Below, piece by piece: positions 18,109 to 26,974 of a stretch of 64,000 nucleotides of DNA. The stretch covers positions 434,001 through 498,000 of the forward strand of contig NZ_BEYR01000003.1 in the NCBI RefSeq assembly GCF_002933815.1, given 5' to 3'. The stretch's first letter is position 1; each line of letters starts with the position of its first letter. A program made the translations under genes and the position numbers. This DNA is from Sphingobacterium sp. HMA12 (GTDB lineage: Bacteria > Bacteroidota > Bacteroidia > Sphingobacteriales > Sphingobacteriaceae). Under the pieces are notes generated by a model. The model was not told the origin of the DNA. It was given only the letters and a program-made list of their open reading frames with translations, and did no database searches.

Positions 18109-20802
18109 TTAAAAATTATAGTCTATTCCAAAGCTTATGTAACGGGGCAGTAGCCTATACTCTGTTGTCGAGCGCGAGATGTCTGTGAGCATAGCGTTTC
18201 TGAATGAGCGGGTGTTGAAGATGTTTTTGGCCGTTATGTCAAACCGGGTCTTGTATTTTCTGAGGTCGTAAAATACTGAAAAATCCGAAAAATAATACGT
18301 TTGGGCTTTTTGTTGAGGCATGGCTCCAAAGCGATAAGATTCGTTCTTGAGGCTGAACTGCAGATTGTCACCAAAGCGCAAAAAGAGATTCAAAAAAGCC
18401 TGGCCATTGGTTAGGGTGTTTGTGCTGCCTTCCGAGCGGTAGCTGTTGGTTTGTAGGCTATACCCTGTAAACATATTGAAGCTGGATTTCCACGAACTTC
18501 TGAACGAAAGCCCATAGTCGTATCTGTTTGTGCGGATTTGCCGACGTCCCAAGCCGGCTACCAATGTTTCGTAATTGGCCGTATTAAAGCCCACATCCAG
18601 ACGAATATTTCCGTTTAAGAGTTTTAGATAATAATTTAGCTCTCCTTTATAGTAGGTAAGGGTTTTGTTTTTGAGCAAGCGCTGTTGCACGAGGTTAAAA
18701 TTGGGGTTGAGGTCGCTTTCCGTGCCAATATAGTCAAACAGGATTTGATGCCCGATTTGGAGGTTGGCAAAAAATCGGTCGCTCATAGTGCCATAGGTGT
18801 ACAGAAGTGTTCCGCCTGAACTGCTCAAGGTGGCTAAGTTGTCCATACCTTTTACAAAATTGCGTACACCAGTCGTGTAATAATTGGGTATCAGGTCGGT
18901 AAGTTTGGTGTTCTGCTGTTGGAAAAATAAATCAGTTTCCAGCCGTCCTTTGTGGTGTACGGCCCATTTGCCTGATAAGCCGGGCGAGAGCTGTAGGTTG
19001 TTTTTGCGGTTTTGCTTCTCGAAGTTAACCAGCCCGCTGTGCGCCAAGCATAATTGCAGGCGGGGAGTCACTTCCCAGCTGCGGTGTTTTACCGTATATT
19101 TAGAAATAAGATTAGTTTGAAACAAGCGGAGGGTCATTTCATTAGCAAATTCTGGTGGGTACACTACCGTTTTGTGCTCCGCTTCGGGGCCAGGCAGTAG
19201 CCGCAATTGGCTGTTGAACTGCTGCTGCTGATAGGTTGAGCTAATACCGAGTTCAAAAAAATTACCATTTTGTTGTCGGCTTACATAATGTGTGGTAACA
19301 CCAAGGTAGCGCAGATTGTTGTCTATATGCTGTTGTACCTCGCTTACCGAGTGGGATCCGAACAGGTCTTCGTAATAATATTGATTGATGCTGTAATCGA
19401 CCGGCGACTGCTGGTTGATGAAGCGTATGGAACTGACCAGAGCTTTCCGGTCCGACAGCTTGTAGCTGTACGTGAGGTTGTGGTTGGTGAGGTAGCCTTT
19501 GTTTTTGGTGGTTTCTAAACTGGCCATGGAATTAAAAAGCAGTGTGCCCACCTCGTTGCTGTTCAGCGAGCCCAGCGTGCCGGTATAGTTCAGTGTGGCA
19601 TGTGGGTTGGGCTCGTATTGCAGTTCCAATTTTGTGAAATAGTTGTTGATTTTGCGCGCAAATTCAAATTTTTCGGTCGTTGTAAACTGGATGTCTTCTA
19701 GGCTGTACTCCTGTACGGAATTGCGGTAAAAAGATTTTTTTGTGGGATTGGCAAAGCCCAGCCATTTTATCTTAAATGCAGCTATCGGGTTTAAAATGGT
19801 ATTTAATGAGATGAGCCTGTCGTTGTTGAAATTCGTGCGGCGATAATCGAAGTTGGGTAGGTTAGGTGTATTGTCAATAAGGGTAGGCGTGCTTATATCC
19901 ACGCCAATCTGTCCAGGCTCGTTAGCCGAGCCGGACTGTATAAGGTGGTTGATGCTGCTTACGGCATCGTAGCCATTGTTGTTGGCGCTGGCAAGGAGGT
20001 AATATTTGTTGCGCTTGCCAAAATTCATGAGGTTGGCGCTGGCTTGATAATACTTTGAGCCAATTGGTGAGCCCTGCAGCCCCACTGAACCCAGCCACTG
20101 GTTTTTGCTATCCGCTTTGAGTTGCAGGTTAAGGGCGACCTTGTCCGAATTTTCGATGCCCTTTAATTGTTTGTTGTTGGAATAGCGCTGCAGTACCTGA
20201 ATTTTTTCCAGTGGCTGCACGCTCATATTTTGCGTAAGCAGGCGGTAACCCTTCTCAAAAAAATCGTCACCTTCGATCATGACCTTTTCCACCTCTTTGT
20301 TGCCAATCTTGATGCTGCCATCAGTACCTACATTAATCCCCGGAATTTTGCGCAACAAATCTTCCACGTTGCGTTCATCGCCCTGCAAAAAAGAGCTTAC
20401 CGCCAATTCTAGGGTATCCCGACCCCGTAGGTAAGGCTGTTTGGCATGTACAATGACCTCTTGTAATCGCTGCACACCACCGGGTTGCATTTGTGCGTCA
20501 ATAAGGGTGTCCGCTAGGGTAGGCGCAATGGTTAGGCTAAGCGGTTCAGTGCCAAGTGACTTAAACTGTAAAATGAATTTTCCACTTTGTGCGGTTTGCA
20601 AGCGGTAATTTCCTTGGCCATCACTAAAGGTGTAGGTTAGCATTCGGGAATCGGCCGCAAGACGCAAATCAATGCGCACACCGCCCAAAGCTTCACCTTT
20701 GACGCTGACCTTGCCATGTATGGCGACCTGCGCCGGTGCAAATAAGGGCAACAGGCATAGCCCAAGCCATCCTATTAAATGCTTAATTTTTTTCCCACTC
20801 AT
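18109..20802 (-). CDS. TonB-dependent-receptor-like outer-membrane beta-barrel protein
   Basis: The 897-residue protein has a signal peptide (ending FAPAQ), an N-terminal carboxypeptidase-regulatory-like domain (residues ~25-110: VAIHGKVSVKGEALGGVRIDL), a plug region (~120-230, VEDLLRKIPGINVGTDGSIKIGNKEVEKVMIEGDD cut into shorter blocks) and a long beta-barrel. The C-terminus ends in YISFGIDYNF with an aromatic last residue, as expected for outer-membrane insertion. It lacks a SusD partner. It overlaps the GLPGLI gene by 20 bp, a standard pairing in Bacteroidota. GC is noticeably higher than in neighbours, which may mark recent transfer. Confidence 0.85.
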   Translation of the reverse strand: MSGKKIKHLIGWLGLCLLPLFAPAQVAIHGKVSVKGEALGGVRIDLRLAADSRMLTYTFSDGQGNYRLQTAQSGKFILQFKSLGTEPLSLTIAPTLADTLIDAQMQPGGVQRLQEVIVHAKQPYLRGRDTLELAVSSFLQGDERNVEDLLRKIPGINVGTDGSIKIGNKEVEKVMIEGDDFFEKGYRLLTQNMSVQPLEKIQVLQRYSNNKQLKGIENSDKVALNLQLKADSKNQWLGSVGLQGSPIGSKYYQASANLMNFGKRNKYYLLASANNNGYDAVSSINHLIQSGSANEPGQIGVDISTPTLIDNTPNLPNFDYRRTNFNNDRLISLNTILNPIAAFKIKWLGFANPTKKSFYRNSVQEYSLEDIQFTTTEKFEFARKINNYFTKLELQYEPNPHATLNYTGTLGSLNSNEVGTLLFNSMASLETTKNKGYLTNHNLTYSYKLSDRKALVSSIRFINQQSPVDYSINQYYYEDLFGSHSVSEVQQHIDNNLRYLGVTTHYVSRQQNGNFFELGISSTYQQQQFNSQLRLLPGPEAEHKTVVYPPEFANEMTLRLFQTNLISKYTVKHRSWEVTPRLQLCLAHSGLVNFEKQNRKNNLQLSPGLSGKWAVHHKGRLETDLFFQQQNTKLTDLIPNYYTTGVRNFVKGMDNLATLSSSGGTLLYTYGTMSDRFFANLQIGHQILFDYIGTESDLNPNFNLVQQRLLKNKTLTYYKGELNYYLKLLNGNIRLDVGFNTANYETLVAGLGRRQIRTNRYDYGLSFRSSWKSSFNMFTGYSLQTNSYRSEGSTNTLTNGQAFLNLFLRFGDNLQFSLKNESYRFGAMPQQKAQTYYFSDFSVFYDLRKYKTRFDITAKNIFNTRSFRNAMLTDISRSTTEYRLLPRYISFGIDYNF

Positions 20803-21562
20803 ATACTTGCTCTACACTGCCACGAATTTTTTTATGTTCTACGTTTACACCGTCCATCATCGGCATCTTGCTCATCATTACGCGCATCTGCTCTTCGGTT
20901 TCGAGATCATCTTTTTTTATGTAGCTCTCCAGGCTGAGCTTGGGCAGCCCATGTATGTATTTTTCGTTAACGGGTACATCGCCTGTGTAGGGATATTCAA
21001 TTTCCTTTAGCAGCCAATAGTGCGGGTTGGCCCCTTCGTTGTATAGCATAACGATAAGACCGGGCAGGCCACCAAATTTGTATGGCCCGGCGGGTACCGG
21101 AATATCGTTGGTATAGTAGGCCACTAGGGTCGTACCTCGGTATGTGGCGGTAGCCTTGTGACATATGTGTTTGCCCAGCGTATCTACATCGGTGTAGTTG
21201 GTGTTCCAGACTAAGGGTGGAAACTCGTCGCTAACGAGGTAGTTGCTGCCTTTGAGCGAGCGGGTTTCAACCAGTTGAGGCACATTGTTTTTTTGGATAA
21301 CGATGTTTCGGTAGACTTTGCCCATATCTAGCGTTACCGACATACTGCCGCTCAGCTCTTCATCGTTGGTATTTTCAGTGGATTGCGGTTTGGGTTGGGC
21401 CAGCGAATCGCGAATAGAGGTTTTTATCCCGTCCTGAAAATAAACCTGTTCCCGAAAAGTCGCCACGGGCGATAGCAGGTATTCGTATACCGCCTTTAGT
21501 TTTTGGCCATAAGAAACCGTTGTAGCCAATGAGAATAAAAAGAATAGAAAATATTTGTTCAT
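20783..21562 (-). CDS. GLPGLI family protein
   Basis: The 259-residue protein has a signal peptide ending SYGQ and the family signature GGLPGLIVMLYN near residue 170. Family members are secreted or periplasmic, usually encoded next to a TonB-dependent receptor as here, and their role is not established. It is upstream of and overlaps the receptor gene. A minus-strand terminator at 21582 separates it from the small peptide genes upstream. Confidence 0.92.
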   Translation of the reverse strand: MNKYFLFFLFSLATTVSYGQKLKAVYEYLLSPVATFREQVYFQDGIKTSIRDSLAQPKPQSTENTNDEELSGSMSVTLDMGKVYRNIVIQKNNVPQLVETRSLKGSNYLVSDEFPPLVWNTNYTDVDTLGKHICHKATATYRGTTLVAYYTNDIPVPAGPYKFGGLPGLIVMLYNEGANPHYWLLKEIEYPYTGDVPVNEKYIHGLPKLSLESYIKKDDLETEEQMRVMMSKMPMMDGVNVEHKKIRGSVEQVYEWEKN

Positions 21563-21581
21563 GATCGTTGGATTGGAAAAA

Positions 21582-21601
21582 GCGAGGCCTGAGCCCCGCT
21601 T
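21582..21601 (-). terminator. Terminator between the small secreted peptide gene and GLPGLI
   Basis: Read on the minus strand: AGCGGGGC-TCAG-GCCTCGCT (one G-T pair) followed by TTTTTCC. It ends transcription of the 112-residue peptide gene 40 bp past its stop, so GLPGLI/TonB receptor need their own promoter or read-through. Confidence 0.7.
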
Positions 21602-21641
21602 AAATTTTTACATTTGTAATTCGAATAAAATAGGGTACAGA

Positions 21642-21980
21642 CTATATCCCTAGTTCACCACTTGCAAGCATATGTCTATAAATCGTTCTGCAGTTGTCGA
21701 AGAATCCTGAACAGGAATTTTCTACATAGGTTTGCGAAGTGTAGGTACCTACCACCTGACCGCTGCCATTGTAAACATTTAGGGTATAAACACATTTTGT
21801 CAACATGCTTTTGCTTTCCTTTGACGCTTCGGAAACTTTAGCCTTAGCATTGCTTTCGGCTAGCTTTTCAGTGGTTGTTTTTACGTTTGCATTTTCTTTT
21901 GATGCTTTTGCGTCTGTGCCGGCAAAGGCCGCAGTTGATAGCGCAGCTACGGCTACCAAACTCATTACTAATTTTTTCAT
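21642..21980 (-). CDS. Small secreted peptide A (paralogue of the 22386 gene)
   Basis: The 112-residue protein has a Sec signal (MKKLVMSLVAVAALSTAAFA) followed by a conserved Lys/Glu-rich stretch (KASKENANVKTTTEKL), then a divergent C-terminus with three Cys (LTKCVYTLNVYNGSGQVVG, ENSCSGFFDNC). The first ~40 residues and ~110 bp upstream are shared with the neighbouring gene at 22386, while the C-terminal halves differ. Function unknown. Position next to GLPGLI/TonB receptor suggests a shared surface or secretion role, but that is an inference. Confidence 0.7.
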   Translation of the reverse strand: MKKLVMSLVAVAALSTAAFAGTDAKASKENANVKTTTEKLAESNAKAKVSEASKESKSMLTKCVYTLNVYNGSGQVVGTYTSQTYVENSCSGFFDNCRTIYRHMLASGELGI

Positions 21981-22100
21981 TTTTTTAAGTTTTTTTGTTT
22001 AACCATACATACCTTTGGGGCATGTTTTAATTCTCTGGTAATAAAAGTAGGACAAGGAAATGAAATGATTTCGACCGTTTGGTATTCGTATGGGCTGATC

Positions 22101-22110
22101 TATTATTCGC
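22101..22110 (-). repeat. End point of the duplicated upstream region of the small peptide genes
   Basis: The sequence upstream of gene 21642 (22000-22110) and that of gene 22386 (22698-22850) can be aligned, including TTCTCTGGTAATAAAAGTA and ACAAGGAAATGAA, up to TATTATTCGC, present here and at 22841-22850. Beyond this point the two diverge. It marks the boundary of a tandem duplication of gene plus promoter. Confidence 0.55.
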
Positions 22111-22328
22111 CCTGACTTATTCGATTTTTAGTTCTGCATACTTGGTGACACCTATTGCTTCGTCTGGCGAAGGCCTTACAGCAGATACAGCAGAGTGGAC
22201 TGATATTTATAAAATCCGAATGACTATCGGGCCTTAAAACAACGGTAAAAGTAGAGGCGAATGGGATTAGGAGAGTTGAATAGCCCCCAGAGATAGGCAA
22301 CTTGGGGAAAGATTGAAGTATATTTGTA

Positions 22329-22364
22329 AAAACAAAAGCAGGGCATAAGCCCTGCTTTTGTTTT
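22329..22364 (-). terminator. Strong terminator after small peptide gene B
   Basis: A perfect 16-bp inverted repeat (AAAACAAAAGCAGGGC, loop ATAA, complementary arm) 22 bp past the stop of the 22386 gene. Both arms end in A or T runs, so it can work in either direction. Confidence 0.85.
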
Positions 22365-22385
22365 GTGTGTTACACAAGGATCATA

Positions 22386-22697
22386 TTAGTTTCCTACCCA
22401 ATCATGCATCGCTGCGAAGAAACTCGCGCAACCACTAGCTGAAGATGCATAATCTGTGTAGACTGCGCTACCCAATAACACGCCGTCAGAGCTATAAATA
22501 CTTACTTTGAAATTACAGCGGACGAATCCCGCTGCAGCTTCTGTAGTTTCCTCCGTAACACGTACTGTTTTGTTGGCAAGGCGGTGGCTAGTTGTTTTCA
22601 CACTTGCATTTTCTTTGGGCGCTTTTGCAGTTGTACCAGCAAATGCCGCAGTTGATAGCGCAGCTACGGCTACCATACTCATTACTAATTTTTTCAT
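22386..22697 (-). CDS. Small secreted peptide B (paralogue of the 21642 gene)
   Basis: The 103-residue protein has nearly the same signal peptide and linker as peptide A (MKKLVMSMVAVAALSTAAFA, then KAPKENASVKTT), but the C-terminus is different in sequence (AGFVRCNFKVSIYSSDGVLLG, SASGCASFF) with two Cys at comparable places. The shared pattern of one Cys before a beta-hairpin and one after suggests a disulfide-bonded small domain. It has its own duplicated promoter region and a strong terminator. Confidence 0.7.
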   Translation of the reverse strand: MKKLVMSMVAVAALSTAAFAGTTAKAPKENASVKTTSHRLANKTVRVTEETTEAAAGFVRCNFKVSIYSSDGVLLGSAVYTDYASSASGCASFFAAMHDWVGN

Positions 22698-22867
22698 TGT
22701 TTTTAAGTTTTTTGTTTAACCATATATGCCGTTTTTGGGCATGTTTTAATTCTCTGGTAATAAAAGTAAGGACAAGGAAATGAACTGACATGAGCAATTG
22801 GTATCCGTAGGTGATGATGTATTATTTGCGAAGAGTGATTTATTATTCGCAGGTGGCTTTAACGTCA

Positions 22868-22895
22868 AAAGGGCCTGATATTTATCAGACCCTTT
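22868..22895 (+). terminator. Orphan family terminator hairpin
   Basis: AAAGGG-C-CTGAT, short loop, ATCAG-A-CCCTTT followed by TCTC, the same hairpin as after copies 1, 3 and 4. It is preceded by GTGGCTTT and ACGTC, the tail of the first family terminator, but no gene of the family lies to its left. Confidence 0.7.
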
Positions 22896-22910
22896 CTCAT
22901 AGCGTTTATT

Positions 22911-23092
22911 TGTACAGTAATTTTTATGTTTCTTATCGTTTCCTCTTTTTTGTTTCGTCATCCAACGTTTTTCAGGACTATTGGATTTTTACTGTACGAC
23001 GCTAATTTTTATGTTCGTCCTTTCTTTCGAAAGATAGCTAATAGCCGTTTTGTATAGTAAGAACAGCGGTCGATTTGAAATAGTTTTATTGG
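22911..23092 (+). repeat. NTF2-family 3' element without a gene
   Basis: Full-length ~180-bp element from TGTACAGTAATTTTTATG to GAAATAGTTTTATTGG, including the ATCCAA/TTGGAT inverted repeat and the CTTTC-TTTC-GAAAG hairpin. It begins right after the end of the duplicated upstream region of the small peptide genes. The rest of the 610-bp gap 22698-23307 (23093-23307) holds no recognised feature. Confidence 0.75.
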
Positions 23093-23307
23093 AGTAAATT
23101 ATTTTTGATAAATTGAATTGACTTATTAAAATTGACAAGGCTTATATCATCAAAAACTTTTGGCACTACTTTCGGTATGTCCTGCTTTGAAGATAAATTT
23201 GCCGTCGAACTGCATATATTTTCCAGTGAGCAAGATGAGACGATCATTAATAATCATTGCAAAATATCATTATAACAAGGGTAACTAATTGTAAGTACTA
23301 GAAAATT

Positions 23308-23925
23308 ATGGTAAATAGAAGTGTGATCAAAAAGCTTTCAGACAACGAGCTCGAAAAGTATATAAAACCAGATAGTAGGTCAGTAGCGGATGCTGTTCAA
23401 TATGCTTATGAGATTCTTAAAGATAGGGGGCGATATTTTGCTCCCGCTGAATCAGAACAGATCGAAGCGTTAATCAATAAGAAGCGAGAAGCAGAGTTTG
23501 CGGAGGAGAATTCTTGGGATGAGGGAGCTACAACTGATGAAGATGCTATCAAACTATATAAAAATAGCGCGATATTATTTTTTTGCCTGTTTTTTGGAGT
23601 TATTTTCGGCGCTGTGCTCCAAGCTTTAAATTTCGTAAGAATAAAAGATATCAAGGGGGCTGTTGTCTCTTTGTTATTTGCAATCGGCTACACTCTGTTA
23701 CAGATTTTTATTATGGATTATATAGGTGGAAACTATATGGACATCACCGATAGTAGTTTTTATATCAGGCTACTTCTTTCAGGTATTGGAGTAGTCGGCT
23801 TATCTCTTATTCGCGGGCTTATGTTTCCCAAAGATCTTAAATATAGAAGCAGGTCTACTGTAGTCCCGGTCGTGGTATCATTTTTAATATTGGCTGCTAT
23901 TTTTATAATGTACACAACAGGTTGA
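23308..23925 (+). CDS. Hypothetical membrane protein
   Basis: The 205-residue protein has a charged soluble N-terminus (residues ~1-88: KKLSDNELEKYIKPDSRSV..., with a helical repeat-like character) and four predicted membrane segments (around 90-110, 116-138, 150-168, 183-202). No family recognised. The gene sits between a solo 3' element and the 5' element of copy 3, so it may be cargo of the island. Confidence 0.65.
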   Translation: MVNRSVIKKLSDNELEKYIKPDSRSVADAVQYAYEILKDRGRYFAPAESEQIEALINKKREAEFAEENSWDEGATTDEDAIKLYKNSAILFFCLFFGVIFGAVLQALNFVRIKDIKGAVVSLLFAIGYTLLQIFIMDYIGGNYMDITDSSFYIRLLLSGIGVVGLSLIRGLMFPKDLKYRSRSTVVPVVVSFLILAAIFIMYTTG

Positions 23926-23997
23926 TCTTAGTGAAAAGCAATCATGCAAATGAAATCAATATCCATACGACGATAAGAATGGAAGATTGCATTCTTT

Positions 23998-24131
23998 CAC
24001 CTCGCCATTCCCGCCGTTCACCGAGTTTTCCTGTCCGTTAGTCTAAAGCCCATAGGCTAGTGGCGTACTGTGTCGTAGTTTTGAGTCAACGAATAAGAAC
24101 AACAGAACTAACACAATAAAATAAAGACATT
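23998..24131 (+). promoter_or_regulatory. NTF2-family 5' element, copy 3, with TAnnTTTG box
   Basis: Conserved ~134-bp block; TAGTTTTG at 24076-24083. AGCC-CATA-GGCT hairpin intact. Leader ends AAAGACATT before the ATG at 24132. Confidence 0.78.
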
Positions 24132-24578
24132 ATGAACTCATTAGTAAAAACCTTCGCAGCAGCAGCCTTAATCGCAGTATCCACATTCGCTATGGCAGCT
24201 GAGACACCAGTATCAAAAACTGAAAAAGTAAACGTTAACCTTTCCACAGCAGATTTCGCTTTGGACCATTATGTTGCAGTAACTACTGAAGGAGAGTCGG
24301 CGGGCGTAGAGCAGTTATTCGCGACAGATTTTAATCAAAAAATCCAAGCTTCCAACGCACAATCTAACGGCCGTAGTGCAGTTGTCAAATCCTTGAAAAA
24401 GCAAAAAGGGGAGAAACTAAACTGTGTAGTAAGCACCGATATCCTCGAAGAGTCAGGGGATTACATGATTGCTAAGGTGACTTTGAAATTTGAAGATTTT
24501 ACCAAGACTGACCTCGTGACTTTGGTTCGCGAAGGTAATGACTGGAAAGTGTCCACATCAATCAACTCATACAAATAG
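24132..24578 (+). CDS. Small secreted NTF2-like family protein, copy 3
   Basis: The 148-residue protein has the family signal peptide (ending FAMA-AE) and mature pattern. From about codon 60 to codon 125 its DNA is almost identical to copy 4 (private pair LEESGDY, QSNGRSAVV), while its N-terminus (MNSLVKTF) matches copy 2 and its C-terminus (DWKVSTSINS) matches neither exactly. Expected to be exported; function unknown. Confidence 0.8.
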   Translation: MNSLVKTFAAAALIAVSTFAMAAETPVSKTEKVNVNLSTADFALDHYVAVTTEGESAGVEQLFATDFNQKIQASNAQSNGRSAVVKSLKKQKGEKLNCVVSTDILEESGDYMIAKVTLKFEDFTKTDLVTLVREGNDWKVSTSINSYK

Positions 24579-24612
24579 GAGCCATCTCAAGTAAATATAT
24601 AAATGTTGTAAA

Positions 24613-24672
24613 GCCACCTCGAGAGATGTGGCTTTTTTACGTCAAAAGGGCCTGATTCTCATCAGACCCTTT
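24613..24672 (+). terminator. Tandem terminators after NTF2-family copy 3
   Basis: First hairpin GCCAC...GTGGC at 24613-24632 with an inner CTC/GAG pairing and TTTTTT. Second hairpin AAAGGG-C-CTGAT / ATCAG-A-CCCTTT at 24645-24672 followed by TCTC. Confidence 0.75.
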
Positions 24673-24687
24673 CTCTTAGCGTTTTAT

Positions 24688-24869
24688 TGTACAGTAATTT
24701 TTATGTTTCCTATCGTTTCCTCTTTTTTGTTTCGTCATCCAACGTACTTTGAATACTACTGGATTTTCACTGTACGACGCCAATTTTTATGTTGAACCTT
24801 TCTCTCGAAAGGTAGCTGGTAGCCGTTTTGTATAATAAGAACAATAGCCGATTTGAAATAGTTTTATAA
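24688..24869 (+). repeat. NTF2-family 3' element, copy 3
   Basis: Full-length ~180-bp element from TGTACAGTAATTTTTATG through TATCGTTTCCTC, the ATCCAA/TGGAT inverted repeat, CGCCAATTTTTATG and CCTTTC-TCTC-GAAAGG, ending GAAATAGTTTTAT. With the terminators it fills the gap 24579-24985. Confidence 0.75.
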
Positions 24870-24985
24870 AAAATATCTTTTTTTCAAATCAATTGTTGAA
24901 CGGATTTTTCTCGTTTATATATTCCTTATTATACAACAAGTAGTTCTGATTTAAGTGGATTATCTAATATCTCAGACATAGACCA

Positions 24986-26452
24986 TCATTTTAAATTTTC
25001 CACGACAAATCCAACCCAATCTTTTTGGGATATTGAAGGGTCGAGGTAATGATCTGGCTGTAGGCCTACATTGTCTATTGCCATTTTTGGGATCCGGTAG
25101 CTTTTCGACCTGCAGTACCACAGCTGAAATTCACCACTTGGCGAATCTACATGGTGCATATTTGATATATCCAGAGCGCCATAGGTGCTTTTCCCATAAA
25201 GTTTGACCTTGGCGCTCTGTTTTGCCTCGAGCAGAAACTGTTCGGTAGTACTACCACAATATTCGTTTATCAATATGGCTACCTTTTGCGGAAACGGAAG
25301 AATTCGATCCATGCTATCAATAGAGATAATATTTTCTTTAACCCGAACGTATTTGCCAAGGTTTAAGTTCAGCTTGTCATAGATATCTTTAAATTCTTTC
25401 CTTGACCTTTCATCATATAAGGTATCCTTAGAGAGCGACAACAATGCAGCGTTGTTCAACTCTGTGGAAAGCAATTCCAAACCTACTGTTCTAATAGGAT
25501 TAGTATATAGGTAGGGAATCAATGAAGAATATGCATCATCAGATCCTCCTCCGTTGTTCCTTAGGTCAATGATCAGATTTGGCGTGTGAATAATTTTTTC
25601 ATGGTTTACACGCAGAACGCTGTCGATGGACCTTTTATTAGACATATCGAAACTTGGTATACGGATATATACTGTCTTGTCTGAAATTTGTTCAAAGTAA
25701 GGACCACGGGAATATAAATAGTTTATATAACTTTTGACAAGAGGAGTATCTTTAAATGATTTGGACTTACGTACAAAAAAAGCCATACCATTGATATGGA
25801 TCATATTGTTTCCGATAAATTCCACGGATACATTCTCTCGCGCGCTAAAATTTCTCATCCAGATTGTTGCTCGATAGTTTTCTCCGTTCTTATACAGCTT
25901 GAATTTCACCTGACCCTTATTCCAAGGGGTCTCTGGAGCATCCAGCACAACGCCTGTATAGCCACTATCGGTAGGAACTATACCAACTTTGTAAGGGGCG
26001 CTTTCCCATATGCCAATGGGTGAGGGCTCGCTTTCCTTATCAATCAGACGATTGAGCTCTTTTTCCTTTAAGGTTAATCTTTCATGCTTTCTGATTTTAT
26101 TTTCATCTGGTTCAACGACTTGTACGGGTTCAGGTTCCTTTTTTAGATCAACAATTCCAAGATGTCCCTTCCTAAAGAATTTAAACCATTTATAAATCAA
26201 ATTTGTACAGTCAGCTTTGTTCTTGGCCGCTTTCGCCATTTTCATTATTTCATCTGTGTGAAGGTCGTAGGCTTGTTGTCCTTTTTCCTTCAATATGTAC
26301 TCAAATCCAGCGTCGTTTTTTTCGAAAGTGTTCTTGATCCATGTAATTTCAGCATGGCAATCGCATTGTGATCCTGCTCGTACCTTATTAATAGAGAGCA
26401 AAAAGGAATTGCACAGAATAAACCAAAATAAGAAGTTTTTAATGACTTTCAT
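24986..26452 (-). CDS. S41-family (tail-specific-protease-like) peptidase
   Basis: The 488-residue protein has a signal peptide (ending KVRA-GS). The S41 domain lies at ~250-470: IDLRNNGGGSDDAYSSLIPYL, the catalytic Ser in EYCGSTTEQFLLEAK and the following KLYGKSTYGALD with the likely general-base Lys. There is no clear PDZ domain; instead the N-terminal half has a coiled Lys/Glu-rich stretch (~110-150) and a beta region. It is probably a periplasmic protease of unknown target. It stands alone between copy 3 and the decayed copy. Confidence 0.88.
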   Translation of the reverse strand: MKVIKNFLFWFILCNSFLLSINKVRAGSQCDCHAEITWIKNTFEKNDAGFEYILKEKGQQAYDLHTDEIMKMAKAAKNKADCTNLIYKWFKFFRKGHLGIVDLKKEPEPVQVVEPDENKIRKHERLTLKEKELNRLIDKESEPSPIGIWESAPYKVGIVPTDSGYTGVVLDAPETPWNKGQVKFKLYKNGENYRATIWMRNFSARENVSVEFIGNNMIHINGMAFFVRKSKSFKDTPLVKSYINYLYSRGPYFEQISDKTVYIRIPSFDMSNKRSIDSVLRVNHEKIIHTPNLIIDLRNNGGGSDDAYSSLIPYLYTNPIRTVGLELLSTELNNAALLSLSKDTLYDERSRKEFKDIYDKLNLNLGKYVRVKENIISIDSMDRILPFPQKVAILINEYCGSTTEQFLLEAKQSAKVKLYGKSTYGALDISNMHHVDSPSGEFQLWYCRSKSYRIPKMAIDNVGLQPDHYLDPSISQKDWVGFVVENLK

Positions 26453-26688
26453 AATGTCTATAAATGTTAGGTTATTGGATGTAAATTTTTATTTCGTTTC
26501 AAAGACACACTATACCCAATAGTCGATCCATTTTGGTAATATGCTGATTTTAAGTAGTGAAATAGAATGGTTTGATACGGAAACTGTTCGGAAGCGGACA
26601 TAATTGTTCGATAATGATCAGTAATAAAGGAATTCCACTCTTTGGATCGTTTGATCAGATGTGAAAAACTAGTTGATCGCGGGCTTAG

Positions 26689-26832
26689 AGCACCGACATC
26701 CTTGAGGAGTCAACAGATTATAGGATTGCTAAAGTAACTTTGAAATTTGAGAATTTTACCGAGGCTGACCTGGTTAACTTGGGGTGTTTGGGCAACGAAT
26801 GGAAGGTGTCCAAATCGATCAATTCGTTTAAA
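26689..26832 (+). pseudogene. Remnant of an NTF2-family gene (C-terminal third, stop codon lost)
   Basis: The plus strand reads STDILEESTDYRIAKVTLKF, then ENFTEADLVNLGCLGNEWKV, then SKSINSFK, colinear with the last ~48 residues of copies 1-5. The 5' two thirds, signal peptide and 5' element are missing, and the stop codon after the final Lys is mutated to AAA. Substitutions such as LVNLGCLGNE in place of LVTLVREGND support decay. No family sequence is seen from 26453 to 26688. Confidence 0.85.
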
Positions 26833-26844
26833 AAAATCTTAATA

Positions 26845-26930
26845 ACTAGTGGTCTGCCATACTAAGTTATAGGCAGACTACTAGTGAATTAAATATTTAT
26901 TATAGCCACTTAGGGAGATCTGGCTTTTTT
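26845..26930 (+). terminator. Inverted repeat and terminator after the remnant copy
   Basis: ACTAGTGGTCTGCC at 26845-26858 pairs with GGCAGACTACTAGT at 26872-26885 (one G-T pair), followed by AGCCA...TGGCT with TTTTTTT at 26904-26930. Copies 4 and 5 have the same ACTAGTGGTC outer arm with different inner sequence. Confidence 0.65.
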
Positions 26931-26974
26931 TACATCAAAGGGCCTAACTATGATCACTTACTTTCTCTTCACAT

